This document shows positions 51,814-60,514 of a DNA stretch of 64,000 bases, piece by piece. The DNA is taken from NCBI RefSeq assembly GCF_014649815.1, contig NZ_BMTT01000001.1:620001-684000 (forward strand), read 5' to 3'. The DNA comes from Streptomyces mutabilis (GTDB lineage: Bacteria; Actinomycetota; Actinomycetes; Streptomycetales; Streptomycetaceae). A program made the translations under genes and the position numbers. A model generated the notes under the pieces. That model was not told the origin of the DNA. It worked only from the letters and a program-made list of their open reading frames with translations, and did not search any database. The number at the start of each line of letters is the position of its first letter. Within the stretch, counting starts at the first letter, position 1.

Positions 51814-52185
51814 TCAGCAGAGGGTCCAGCCGGAGCTGACGGACCGTCCGGACACCGTGCCCCTCAGCCACACGCAGCGTTTCCCGACGTACACGGTCAC
51901 CGGCCCCGCCCGGTAGGCGAACCGCCCCGAGTCCACGACCGGCCGGTCACCGCGCGCCTGCACGCTGACGGACATCTGCCGCTTGGTGCCGGGCTTCTTC
52001 GGGACGGTGACGGCGCAGACGTGACCGTCACGCTTGTAGACCAGGACCGAGCCGGTGGCGAAATGCAGCGCCCGGACCTTGCGGCCCGGGCACGCCGCGG
52101 CGGCCTGCGCCTGCTGCGGCACCGCCACGGCCAGCAGCCCGGTCGCCGTCAGCACGGCCGTGCCGAGCGCAAGCCGCCGGCGCAT
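51814..52185 (-). CDS. Small secreted protein
   Basis: This 123-aa protein has a signal peptide ending at AQAAA (about residue 30). The mature ~90 aa is predicted all-beta with two Cys near the start (ACPGRK and HVCAV) and two at the end (RCVWL, WTLC), suggesting two disulphides. The start is the ATG at 52185 with GGGTGG upstream; the frame runs to 52347 without support. I recognise no family. It is transcribed toward the peptidase gene. Confidence 0.72.
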   Translation of the reverse strand: MRRRLALGTAVLTATGLLAVAVPQQAQAAAACPGRKVRALHFATGSVLVYKRDGHVCAVTVPKKPGTKRQMSVSVQARGDRPVVDSGRFAYRAGPVTVYVGKRCVWLRGTVSGRSVSSGWTLC

Positions 52186-52289
52186 CCGGGCACCACCCTC
52201 GCCCACCGCGTCCCCTCCGTCCCCTCCGCATGACGATCTGTCGTACGGATGTACGGACGCACGGCACCTGTCGCACGGTTGCGCCGGCG

Positions 52290-55200
52290 TCAGTGCACGG
52301 CCCCGACCGGTTCCTCCGGTTCGGCCGCGCCGACGAAGGTGCGCCACAGTCGCGCGTACCGCCCGCCGAGCGCCAGCAGTTCGTCGTGCGTGCCGTCCTC
52401 GGCGACCCGCCCGTGGTCCATGACGACGACGCGGTCAGCGCGGGCGGCCGTGGTCAGCCGGTGCGCGACGACGAGTGTGGTGCGGCGGCCCGCGATGCGG
52501 TCGGTGGCCTGGTTGACCTGTGCCTCCGTGGCCAGGTCCAGGGCCGCCGTCGCCTCGTCGAGGAGCAGCACGTCCGGATCGACCAGCTCGGCGCGGGCCA
52601 GCGCGATCAGCTGCCGCTGTCCGGCGGAGAGGTTGCGGCCCCGCTCGGCGACCTCGTGGAGGTAGCCGCCCGTGAGCCGGGCGATCATCTCGTGGGCGCC
52701 GACCGCCCGGGCCGCCGCCTCCACCTCGGCGTCGGTGGCACCCGGACGTCCGTAGGCGATGGCGTCCCGGACGGTGCCGGGGAAGAGGTACGCCTCCTGC
52801 GGGACGACGCCGAGCCGGTGCCGGTAGGCGGTGAGGTCGAGGTCGCGCAGGTCCCGCCCGTCGACCGTGACCCGGCCGCCCGTCGGGTCGTAGAAGCGGG
52901 CCACCAGCTTCACCAGGGTCGACTTGCCGGCGCCGGTCTCGCCGACGAACGCGACGGTCTGCCCGGCGGGGATGCGCAGGTCGATGCCGGTCAGGGCCTC
53001 CTCCTCGTCCCCGTAGGCGAAGTGCACGCCCTCGAAGGCGATCTCACCGCGCAGGGACGTGACCTCGGACGGCTTCTCGGCGGCCTCGGTGGAGGTCGGC
53101 TCCCGCAGCAGTTCCTGGATGCGGCCGAGGGAGACGGACGCCTGCTGGTAGCCGTCGAAGACCTGGGAGAGCTGCTGGACGGGTGCGAAGAACAGGTCGA
53201 TGTACAGCAGGTACGCCACCAGCGCGCCCGTCGTCAGCGTCGCGTCGTCGATCCGCGCACCGCCGACGATCAGTACGGCCGCGGCCGCCGCGGAGGACAG
53301 CAGCTGGACGAACGGGAAGTAGATCGAGATCAGCCACTGTCCCCGGACGCGGGCCTGCCGGTAGCTGTCGCTGCGCTCGGCGAACCGCCGCCCGCCGTCG
53401 TGCTCGCGCCGGAACGCCTGCACGATCCGCAGCCCGGCCACCGACTCCTGGAGGTCGGCGTTGACCGTGGACACCCGCTCGCGGGCCAGCTCGTACGCCT
53501 TCACGCTGGCCCTGCGGAAGAAGTACGTGGCGATGATCAGCGGGGGCAGCGTCGCGAAGACGACCAGCGCGAGCTGCACGTCGATCACCAGCAGGGCGAC
53601 CATGATGCCGAAGAAGGTGACGACCGAGACGAAGGCGGTGACCAGCCCCGTCTGCAGGAACGTCGACAGCGCGTCCACGTCCGTCGTCATCCGGGTCATG
53701 ATCCGGCCGGTCAGCTCGCGCTCGTAGTAGTCCAGGCCGAGCCGCTGGAGCTGGGCGAAGATCTTCAACCGGAGCGAGTACAGGATCCGTTCCCCGGTCC
53801 GCCCGGTCATGCGGATCTCGCCGGTCTGCGCCGTCCACTGGGCGAGCACCGCCAGCAGGCCCAGCAGCGAGGCCGCCCAGACCGCGCCGAGGGCGAGCTG
53901 TGTGACGCCCTCGTCGATGCCGTGCCGGATCAGTACAGGCAGCAGCAGCCCCATACCGGCGTCCACCGCGACCAGGGCGAGGCTGATCAGCAGCGGGGCG
54001 CCGAAGCCGCGCAGCAGGCGGCGCAGGCCGTACGACTCCTCCGGCTGCACGGCCCGTGCCTCGTCCACGTCCGGGGTCCCGTCGGCCGGGGGCAGCGCGT
54101 CGACCTGGGCGAGCAGTTCCGGGGTGGCCGGGGTGCCGGAGAGGGCGGTGTCCTTCGGTGTGCGGTCGCCGGTCCACAGGCGCGGGGTGACGCCGCGCTC
54201 GGCGTCGAACTCGGCGTCCAGCTCGTCGCGGACGGAGGTGTCCTCGGCGGGCGCGGCGGACCGGGCGTGCCCCGGCGACACCCCGCCCAGTTCGTCGGGG
54301 TCGGTCAGCAGGCGCCGGTAGAGGGCGGATCGCTCCTGGAGCTCCTCGTGGGTGCCGAGGTCGGCGAGCCGGCCCCGGTCGAGGACGGCGATGCGGTCGG
54401 CGAGCCCGAGGGTGGAGCGGCGGTGGGCGATCAGGAGCGTGGTGCGGTCCCGCATGACCTCCTTCAGCGCCTCGTGGATCTCGTGCTCGACGCGCGCGTC
54501 CACGGCGGACGTGGCGTCGTCGAGGACCAGCAGCCTGGGGTCGGTGAGGATGGCGCGGGCGAGGGCGACGCGCTGGCGCTGGCCGCCGGAGAGGGTCAGG
54601 CCGTGCTCGCCGACGGTGGTGCCGTAGCCCTCGGGCAGCTCGGAGATGAATCCGTGCGCCTGCGCGGCGCGGGCGGCGGCCTCGATCTCCTCGTCGGTGG
54701 CGTCCGGGCGGCCGTAGGCGATGTTGGCGCGCACGGTGTCCGAGAAGAGGAAGGAGTCCTCGGGCACGAGGGCGATGGCGGCCCGCAGCGAGTCGAGGGT
54801 CAGCTCGCGCACGTCGTGGCCACCGACGAGGACGGCGCCCCGCGTCACGTCGTAGAAGCGCGGCAGGAGCAGGGAGACCGTGGACTTGCCGGAACCGGAG
54901 GAGCCGACGACGGCGAGGGTCTCTCCGGGCCGGATCTCGAAGGAGAGGCCGTCGAGGACGGGGGTGCTCTTCCCGTCGCCGGTCTCGTAGCCGAAGGACA
55001 CGTCGTCGAACTCGACGGTGGCGGGCGCGTCGGCGGGCAGCTCCTTGGTGCCGTCCTCGATCGCCGGCTCCGTGTCGATAAGCTCCAGCACGCGTTCGGT
55101 GCCGGCGCGCGCCTGCTGGCCGACGGTGAGGACCATGGCGAGCATGCGGACCGGGCCGACGAGCTGGGCCAGGTAGGTGGAGAAGGCGACGAAGGTGCCC

Positions 55201-56021
55201 AGGGTGATGTTCCCGCGGACGGCCAGCCAGCCGCCGATGGCGAGCATGGCGACCTGGCCGAGGGCGGGGACGGCCTGGAGGGCGGGGGTGTAGGTGGCGT
55301 TCAGCTTGATCGTCCGCAGCCGCCCGGCGAAGAGCCTGCGCCCGACCTCCCTGAGCTTCCCGGTCTCCTGGTCCTCCTGCCCGAAGCCCTTCACCACGCG
55401 TACGCCGCTCACCGAGCCGTCGACCACACCGGCGACGGCGGCGGCCTGCGCCTGCGCGTACCAGGTGGCGGGGTGCAGGCGGGTGCGGCTGCGGCGGGCG
55501 ATGAACCACAGCGCGGGCGCCACGGCCAGCGCGACCAGGGTGAGCGGCGGGGACAGCCACGCCATGATCACGAGCGAGATCAGGAAGAGCAGGACGTTCC
55601 CGATGGTCATCGGGAGCATGAAGAGCAGGCTCTGGATCAGCTGGAGGTCGCTGGTCGCCCTCCCGACCACCTGCCCCGTGGACAGTCCGTCCTGGCGCCG
55701 CCCGTCGAGCCGGGTGATCGCCCCGTACATGTCGGTGCGCAGGTCGTGCTGCACGTCGAGGGCGAGCCGGCCGCCGTAGTAGCGCCGGATGTAGGTCAGG
55801 ACGTACACGACGACCGCGGCGCCGATCAGGAGACCGGCCCAGACGGCCATGTCCCTGGTCTTGGTGCCGATCACGTCGTCGATGATCACCTTCGTGATCA
55901 GCGGGACCAGGGCCATGACGGCCATGCCGCCCAGGGAGGCGCCGAGGGCGAGGACGACGTCCCTGGGGTGGCGCCAGGCATACCCCGCCAGTCGTCGTGC
56001 CCATCCCCGTTGCGCGTCCAC
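52290..56021 (-). CDS. Fused heterodimer-type ABC exporter (TMD-NBD-TMD-NBD)
   Basis: This 1243-aa protein joins two half-exporters end to end. NBD1 has Walker A GSSGSGKST (about 373-381), signature LSGGQRQRV and Walker B LLVLDDATSAVD with Asp in place of the catalytic Glu. NBD2 has Walker A GETGAGKST, an altered signature LSAGQRQLI and a normal LLLDEATAALD. This gives one degenerate and one consensus ATP site, exactly as in heterodimeric exporters such as TM287/288. I chose the GTG at 56021, with GGAGGG 5 nt upstream; the frame extends to 56084. It probably exports drugs or lipids. Confidence 0.93.
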   Translation of the reverse strand: MDAQRGWARRLAGYAWRHPRDVVLALGASLGGMAVMALVPLITKVIIDDVIGTKTRDMAVWAGLLIGAAVVVYVLTYIRRYYGGRLALDVQHDLRTDMYGAITRLDGRRQDGLSTGQVVGRATSDLQLIQSLLFMLPMTIGNVLLFLISLVIMAWLSPPLTLVALAVAPALWFIARRSRTRLHPATWYAQAQAAAVAGVVDGSVSGVRVVKGFGQEDQETGKLREVGRRLFAGRLRTIKLNATYTPALQAVPALGQVAMLAIGGWLAVRGNITLGTFVAFSTYLAQLVGPVRMLAMVLTVGQQARAGTERVLELIDTEPAIEDGTKELPADAPATVEFDDVSFGYETGDGKSTPVLDGLSFEIRPGETLAVVGSSGSGKSTVSLLLPRFYDVTRGAVLVGGHDVRELTLDSLRAAIALVPEDSFLFSDTVRANIAYGRPDATDEEIEAAARAAQAHGFISELPEGYGTTVGEHGLTLSGGQRQRVALARAILTDPRLLVLDDATSAVDARVEHEIHEALKEVMRDRTTLLIAHRRSTLGLADRIAVLDRGRLADLGTHEELQERSALYRRLLTDPDELGGVSPGHARSAAPAEDTSVRDELDAEFDAERGVTPRLWTGDRTPKDTALSGTPATPELLAQVDALPPADGTPDVDEARAVQPEESYGLRRLLRGFGAPLLISLALVAVDAGMGLLLPVLIRHGIDEGVTQLALGAVWAASLLGLLAVLAQWTAQTGEIRMTGRTGERILYSLRLKIFAQLQRLGLDYYERELTGRIMTRMTTDVDALSTFLQTGLVTAFVSVVTFFGIMVALLVIDVQLALVVFATLPPLIIATYFFRRASVKAYELARERVSTVNADLQESVAGLRIVQAFRREHDGGRRFAERSDSYRQARVRGQWLISIYFPFVQLLSSAAAAAVLIVGGARIDDATLTTGALVAYLLYIDLFFAPVQQLSQVFDGYQQASVSLGRIQELLREPTSTEAAEKPSEVTSLRGEIAFEGVHFAYGDEEEALTGIDLRIPAGQTVAFVGETGAGKSTLVKLVARFYDPTGGRVTVDGRDLRDLDLTAYRHRLGVVPQEAYLFPGTVRDAIAYGRPGATDAEVEAAARAVGAHEMIARLTGGYLHEVAERGRNLSAGQRQLIALARAELVDPDVLLLDEATAALDLATEAQVNQATDRIAGRRTTLVVAHRLTTAARADRVVVMDHGRVAEDGTHDELLALGGRYARLWRTFVGAAEPEEPVGAVH

Positions 56022-56190
56022 GCGTGCCCTCCGGTCGTTCGTCCGGTCGTCCTGCTCACCTGATCTACCGGAAGGCACCAACACGGGCGAGCGGGGATTT
56101 CATCCCGCGGCGACAAAGTTCGATCTGCACCCGGCCCGGGTAGTCAGTGGCACGTGGAGCCCGGTGGGGCCGGGCAGGGAAGGGGGGGCC

Positions 56191-56547
56191 ATGGCGGACA
56201 GCGACGCCTGTCGGTGGGGACGGTTCTACGCGGGCCTGCACACGCTGCGTGTCCTCGCCGGCGAGGACGGCAAACTGGACGCGGCGCGCGACGACGCGGC
56301 CAAGCGGCCGCTGACGGTGTTCGGTGACCGGATGGTGAAGGCGTACCGGCACCTGGGCAAGGCCAAGCGCCGGGGTCCGGCGCACGCGGACGCCGCGGCC
56401 GAGGTGTTCCGGGCGCTCGCGGACTTCCACCCGGCCGCCGAGACACCGCCCGCCACACTGGGCGAGGCCCAGCAGACCGAATTCCTGCGCGGCTACGGCA
56501 CCCAGAAGCTGGAGTACGAGCTCGCCCACAGGAAACTGCTCACCTGA
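56191..56547 (+). CDS. Stand-alone Cas8c-C-terminus-like small protein (paralogue 1)
   Basis: This 118-aa all-helical protein matches no family I can name with certainty, but its pattern resembles the C-terminal ~120 aa of type I-C Cas8c/Csd1 (the Cas11c small subunit): CRWGRFYAGLHTLR, then LTVFGDRMVKAYRHL, AEVFRALADF and GEAQQTEFLRGYGTQK, where Cas8c has GRLFALLE, FPRLLRLHQHHL and EQGLFxxGYYHQR. The ATG at 56191 has AAGGGGG upstream. It overlaps the convergent phytase-like gene by 8 bp. No other cas gene or CRISPR array is nearby. The homology call is from memory and unverified. Confidence 0.6.
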   Translation: MADSDACRWGRFYAGLHTLRVLAGEDGKLDAARDDAAKRPLTVFGDRMVKAYRHLGKAKRRGPAHADAAAEVFRALADFHPAAETPPATLGEAQQTEFLRGYGTQKLEYELAHRKLLT

Positions 56548-57553
56548 GGCGCAGGCGCAGCGCGTAGAAGCGGGTCGTCTGGACGGCGTTCTGGTTGTCG
56601 TCGCTGACCAGGAGGACGTCCAGGCGGCCCTTCGTGCGGCCGGTCACGGTCATGCCCTCGATGTTGTCGAGGAGCGGGTTGGCCTGGGGCTGCTCGGCGG
56701 TGGCGCCGAGGGTGGGGCAGTCGGCGAGGTCGGCGAGGAGGGTCTTGCCGAGTGCGGTGCCGCCGCGCCGGTCGGTCAGGTAGAGGCGGACCGTGTTGCC
56801 GACGCCGGAGGTGAAGCCGCGTTCCAGGACGAGGAGGCGCCCGTCGGGGGTCGCGGTGACCTCGGGGACGCCCAGGCCGGTGTCCGTCCGGTACGTGTAC
56901 TGGGCACCGAGCCGGAAGTCGCCGTGCCCGGACCGCCGCCAGGTCTGGAAGCGGACGACGTCTGCGGGGTCGCCGGCGAGCGGGTACTCCATGGAGGCGA
57001 TGAGGGTCCGGCCGCCGGGGAGGAGGGTCAGCCCCTCGAAGCTGCCGTTGGCCCGGGCGCGGCCCGCGGGGGCGGTGTGCAGGGCGTCCGGCACGGGCAG
57101 GCGGTCGAGGATCTCACCGGTGCGGGAGTAGCGGCGGACGGACGGCTCGGTCTCGGAGGAGACCAGGTAGGTGCCGTCCCGGTCGACGACCAGGCCCTCG
57201 GAGTCGAGCGCGGCGCCGTTCTCGTCGGCGAGCGGGATGACGTCCCGCGGCTTCAGCGTGCGCGCGTCCAGCCGGAAGAGGGCGGAACGGTCGGAGAGGG
57301 CGGCGACCGTACCGCGCCGGTCTTCGGCCAGCGCCGACAGGTTGCCGACGTAGGTTCCGGCGTGGGTGGTCTTGTCCAGGGCGTCGGAGAAGCCGGTGAG
57401 GGAGACGGCGGGCGAGCAGGCGTTCCTCGGCGGCCGTTCCTGCGCGGCGGTGGTCGGCACGGCAGTGGCCGGCGCGGCGGCGGTCAGACAGCCGGCCGCC
57501 GCGAGGCTCGCGGTGAGGGTGGCGAGGACGGTGCGGAGGGTTCTCGGGCGCAT
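56540..57553 (-). CDS. Secreted esterase-like phytase-domain protein
   Basis: This 337-aa exported protein has a signal peptide at residues 1-31 (ending ATAVP). The mature part is a beta-propeller of the esterase-like activity of phytase type (PF13449): LTGFSDALDKTT, LSDRSALFRLDARTLKP, DSEGLVVDRDGTYLVSSE, SFEGLTLLPGGRTLIASME, VPEVTATPDGRLLVLERGF and NIEGMTVTG. Repeated D/N-containing turns may bind Ca2+. I chose the ATG at 57553, nearly leaderless; the frame extends to 57973. It lies between the two Cas8c-like paralogues. Confidence 0.85.
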   Translation of the reverse strand: MRPRTLRTVLATLTASLAAAGCLTAAAPATAVPTTAAQERPPRNACSPAVSLTGFSDALDKTTHAGTYVGNLSALAEDRRGTVAALSDRSALFRLDARTLKPRDVIPLADENGAALDSEGLVVDRDGTYLVSSETEPSVRRYSRTGEILDRLPVPDALHTAPAGRARANGSFEGLTLLPGGRTLIASMEYPLAGDPADVVRFQTWRRSGHGDFRLGAQYTYRTDTGLGVPEVTATPDGRLLVLERGFTSGVGNTVRLYLTDRRGGTALGKTLLADLADCPTLGATAEQPQANPLLDNIEGMTVTGRTKGRLDVLLVSDDNQNAVQTTRFYALRLRLR

Positions 57554-57643
57554 GGGCGTCAGGTTAGGGCCGGGGAGTGGACGGAAGTTGACCGCTGCTC
57601 GAAGGGTGGGATGCGGGGGCGTCGAGATGGCAAGTAATGAACC

Positions 57644-58015
57644 GTGCCAGAACAGAACGAGAGCGGTCACAAGCTGGCCGGGCGGCTGTACGCGACGATG
57701 CGGGTGCTGAAGTTCCTCACCGCACCCTCCGGGCCGAAGCCGGTCGCCGAGGAGAGGCTCGAAGGGCGGGACAGTCCGCGCAGACGCATCCGGGCCCTGG
57801 AGTTGGACCTCTTCAAGGGCCTGGTGTCCGCCGTTCAGAACGGCCGGCACGTGAAGGCCGCCGGCGAGGTGTTCCGCGCCATACCCGCCCTGGTGCCCGG
57901 ACAGGGAGTCGCCCTCGAGAAGAACCTCGGTGAGCGCGGACTGGCCGAGTTCAACGCCGGCTACCGCGCTCAACTCGTCGAGCTCAAGGAGGCTTTTCCC
58001 GAACTGGTCGAGTGA
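57644..58015 (+). CDS. Stand-alone Cas8c-C-terminus-like small protein (paralogue 2)
   Basis: This 123-aa paralogue of the protein at 56191 shares the same order of features: LAGRLYATMRVLKFL, a middle basic helix LDLFKGLVSAVQNGRHVKAAGEVFRAI, and ERGLAEFNAGYRAQLVELKEAF. It is divergent from the phytase-like gene. Starts at GTG 57644 with no strong Shine-Dalgarno site, so it may be leaderless or start slightly elsewhere. Function unknown; see findings for the Cas11c comparison. Confidence 0.6.
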   Translation: MPEQNESGHKLAGRLYATMRVLKFLTAPSGPKPVAEERLEGRDSPRRRIRALELDLFKGLVSAVQNGRHVKAAGEVFRAIPALVPGQGVALEKNLGERGLAEFNAGYRAQLVELKEAFPELVE

Positions 58016-58045
58016 CGTCTCGGTGCGGGTCAGGAGGAACCGGAG

Positions 58046-58243
58046 TTACTCGGGCGTCGTCCGGGTGTCGGCGAGCAGGGCTGCGGCGTGGTCGAGCAGG
58101 TCCTCCGCCATGCCCAGGTGGGTGGTCTCGACGACGTCGGCGATGCGGGACAGCGGGCCGTCGCCGTCGGTCAGCAGGTAGCAGGGCTTGCCCTCGGGGC
58201 TCGCCCAGGGCAGCAGCCGGGCCGGACGGGGGCCGTGGTTCAC
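58046..58243 (-). CDS. Small hypothetical protein
   Basis: A 65-aa acidic-ended protein (LLPWASPEGKPCYLLTDG, then VVETTHLGMAEDLLDHAAALLAD). I recall similar small proteins next to XRE/DUF397 modules in other streptomycetes, but cannot name the family. The GTG at 58243 overlaps the TGA of the upstream gene (GTGA), so the two are coupled. It is divergent from the XRE locus. Confidence 0.6.
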   Translation of the reverse strand: MNHGPRPARLLPWASPEGKPCYLLTDGDGPLSRIADVVETTHLGMAEDLLDHAAALLADTRTTPE

Positions 58244-58563
58244 CGCGCCACCTCCACGCCGCGGATCACGCGCGTGCCGAGGTCGATACCGTGCACCGCG
58301 AACCGCGGCGCACGGCGCCGGGCCCGCTGCCGTCCGGCCTCCTCACGTCGCTCGTGGGCGAGCAGGTAGGGGCGTAGGAGTGCGTTGTCCTCTCCGCGCA
58401 GGGCCGGCATGCCGGTGCGGCGGGCGGTGACGTCCGGGGGGTACGGCGGGGCGGTGGGCGGCGCTGGGGGGCGCCGTCGGCGCCGCCGTCCCGAGCCCGG
58501 CAGCAGGAGGTGGAGCAGCGGAAGCAGGTGAGGTCCTGCGAGGCGGGCGGTACGGTGACCCAT
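58240..58563 (-). CDS. Proline/arginine-rich small protein
   Basis: This 107-aa protein has a hydrophobic N-terminus (HLLPLLHLLLPGSG), a basic RRRRRR stretch, a Pro-rich linker and a C-terminal RLRPYLLAHERREEAGRQ-like region (PYLLAHERREE). I chose the ATG at 58563, with GGAG 8 nt upstream. It is co-transcribed with the downstream 65-aa protein and divergent from the XRE gene. Function unknown. Confidence 0.55.
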   Translation of the reverse strand: MGHRTARLAGPHLLPLLHLLLPGSGRRRRRRPPAPPTAPPYPPDVTARRTGMPALRGEDNALLRPYLLAHERREEAGRQRARRRAPRFAVHGIDLGTRVIRGVEVAR

Positions 58564-58690
58564 GTCGTCGACTCCGTGGTGGTCGGTGGCCATGCCCCCG
58601 GACCGGTGCCACGGTCGCGGCGGCCTCGCTTTCCGTAGCGATGCGCGTACAGATTGAGACGGCCGGAGCTAGGCTCGCCAGGGGTGCGGA

Positions 58691-58711
58691 TGTGACGGCG
58701 CCTTTGTCACA
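58691..58711. promoter_or_regulatory. TGTGAC-N9-GTCACA palindrome upstream of the XRE gene
   Basis: A perfect 6-bp inverted repeat with 9-nt spacer GGCGCCTTT lies 15 bp before the XRE start codon. The same element recurs inside that gene (59095). It is the probable operator of the regulator. Confidence 0.65.
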
Positions 58712-58725
58712 CGGGAGTCGAACGG

Positions 58726-59514
58726 ATGAGCAACATCTGCGGCGACTGGCTCAGGCAGCAGCGGGAAGCGTCCGACCTGACGCAGCAGCAGTTGGCCGAC
58801 ATGGCCATCATGACGCGGTCGCACATCGCACGCATCGAGGCGGGGCGCCGAGTGCCGTCGAAGGAGGACGCGCGGCGACCGGACCGGGCGCTGAACACGG
58901 GGAACGTGCTGAGCAGCTTCCTCCCGGAGGAGGACGCGGCGGTCGCGGACTACTTCGAGGCGGCGCGGCAGCTGGAGTCGCAGGCGGTGGCGATCCGAGA
59001 GTCGGCTGTCACGTTCGTTCCCGGACTTCTCCAGACTCGGCCGTACGCGCGTGCCGTTCTCGGTACGACGTACCCGCCCTTGACCGACGAGGAATGTGAC
59101 AGACGCCTTGTCACACGCCTTGAACGCGCGAAAGAGCTCGATGATCCGCCTCACGCCCGTCTTCTGGGCGCTGTTGGACGAGACTCTGTTGCACCGGGTG
59201 GTGGGTGACCGACGGGTCATGGCGGACCAACTCGCGTATGTAGCCGGGCTCGCGGAGTCAGGACGCATCCGGGTGCACGTGATGCCCCGGGACCGGGGCG
59301 CCTATCCGGTGATACAGAGCATGTTGAGCCTCATGTGGTTCGAGGATCAGCCGCCGGTGGCGTACTCGGAAGGAATCCAGGTCGCCAAGATCCACGACAG
59401 TCCAGCCGTCGTCGAGCGATTGCAGGGCGCCTACTATCACGCGCTGAGCGACGCGATGTCGCTCCGGGAAACGGTGGCCCTGCTCAAGTCGACAGCGAAG
59501 GACTACGTAACACG
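58726..59514 (+). pseudogene. XRE/DUF5753 regulator with a +1 frameshift
   Basis: The first frame (58726-59208) holds the XRE helix-turn-helix (WLRQQREASDLTQQQLADMA, SHIARIEAGRRVPS) and the DUF5753 start VPGLLQTRPYARAV. It ends early in an unrelated tail. The rest of DUF5753 (TPVFWALLDETLLHRVVG, GRIRVHVMPRDRGAYP, AKDYVTR) is in the next frame from about 59150. One surplus base in the CCGCC near 59146 explains it: removing it gives LDDPLTPVFWALL. Either a real mutation or a sequencing error. Confidence 0.85.
59095..59115. promoter_or_regulatory. Second TGTGAC-N9-GTCACA palindrome, intragenic
   Basis: Spacer AGACGCCTT; arms identical to the upstream copy 404 bp earlier. Falls inside the broken XRE gene, close to the frameshift. 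Confidence 0.5.
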
Positions 59515-60087
59515 ATGCCTGAACGCCTTGTTCCGTATGCGGCCGACCTTGTGGGCTGGCGCAAGTCCACCTACAGCGGCAACGAGGCCGGAAGCTGCCT
59601 GGAGGTGGTGGACGGTCATCCCGACGGGATACCCGTGCGGGATTCGAAGGACCCGCTTGGCCCGGCGTTGGTCTTCTCGGCGGCCGGCTGGACGTCGTTC
59701 ATCAGGACCCTCAAGGAAGCCCCCCTCCCTCCGCAGCGTGAACACTCAGCCCCGAACTGTCCTCAAGTCGCTCATCTGAGTGCCCTGATGACACTTACCC
59801 CCCAAGTGCTCACACTTTTTCCCGACCATGGTCGCCATGACCCCCGCCTGGAACTACCGCAACCCCCTCGGCATCGGGAACGTGATCGGCACGGTGCGCG
59901 AGCTCATGCGCACGGACGGCCTGGACGTGTCCTTCACCGCCATCGCCCGCGCCTGCGGGTCCTCGCGCAATTTCCTCTACACGAACTGGAGGACCCCCTC
60001 CAGGCTCCACCTGCGCGCGCTTCAGGTGGAACTCGCCTACGCCTTCGACGACGTGGGCCGCACCCACCCCAGCGACGGCACCGTTGA
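59515..60087 (+). CDS. DUF397 protein with an abnormal 3' extension
   Basis: The first ~65 codons are a normal DUF397 (LVGWRKSTYSGNEAGSCLEV, IPVRDSKDPLGPALVFSAAGW, FIRTLKEA). Family members end about there. Here no stop follows: the frame continues for another ~120 codons of Arg/His-rich sequence that is the out-of-frame image of the TetR gene. The original stop was probably lost by frameshift, or translation really runs on. Starts at ATG 59515. Confidence 0.65.
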   Translation: MPERLVPYAADLVGWRKSTYSGNEAGSCLEVVDGHPDGIPVRDSKDPLGPALVFSAAGWTSFIRTLKEAPLPPQREHSAPNCPQVAHLSALMTLTPQVLTLFPDHGRHDPRLELPQPPRHRERDRHGARAHAHGRPGRVLHRHRPRLRVLAQFPLHELEDPLQAPPARASGGTRLRLRRRGPHPPQRRHR

Positions 60088-60442
60088 CGGCATCGTTAGG
60101 CACCTGACGCAGGTCGTACGCCTCGTCCGGCAGCATCCGACGACCGCGGCCATCGCCCGCACGTCGCGCACGGCGATCCCCCGGGCGCATGCCGCGATCG
60201 AAGGTCCCCTGGTACAGGTGGCGACGGAACGCGTCAGCGATCTCCTGCATCCCCTCGCCCCGCACGGCGGGGTGTGGAGGGACGCGGCGCTGTACTCCAG
60301 GCCCTGGAAGATCCTGTGGATCGCCCGTCCCGCCGCCCTGTGCCCCGAAGCCGTCGGTGACCGGGAGTGGGAGGCCACACTGGACGGAGCCTTCGCCGAG
60401 TTGCTGCGCGATCTGCTCGCTCCCTGGGCGACGGCCGACTGA
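59828..60442 (+). CDS. TetR-family regulator
   Basis: This 204-aa protein has an N-terminal TetR helix-turn-helix: VSFTAIARACGSSRNFLYTNWRTPSRL, about residues 35-61. The C-terminal ligand domain is Leu/Ala-rich with TQVVRLVRQHPTTAAIAR and LLRDLLAPWA. The start is the ATG at 59828 or the one three codons later. It overlaps the DUF397 reading by 260 bp on the same strand. Targets unknown; the PMT-like gene just downstream is a candidate. Confidence 0.8.
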   Translation: MVAMTPAWNYRNPLGIGNVIGTVRELMRTDGLDVSFTAIARACGSSRNFLYTNWRTPSRLHLRALQVELAYAFDDVGRTHPSDGTVDGIVRHLTQVVRLVRQHPTTAAIARTSRTAIPRAHAAIEGPLVQVATERVSDLLHPLAPHGGVWRDAALYSRPWKILWIARPAALCPEAVGDREWEATLDGAFAELLRDLLAPWATAD

Positions 60443-60514
60443 GCCCGGCCCGGGATTCACAGCTCGCCCCAAGTCGGAGCACAGCCCCTGCCCAAGCGCC
60501 GTGGACACGGTGGT

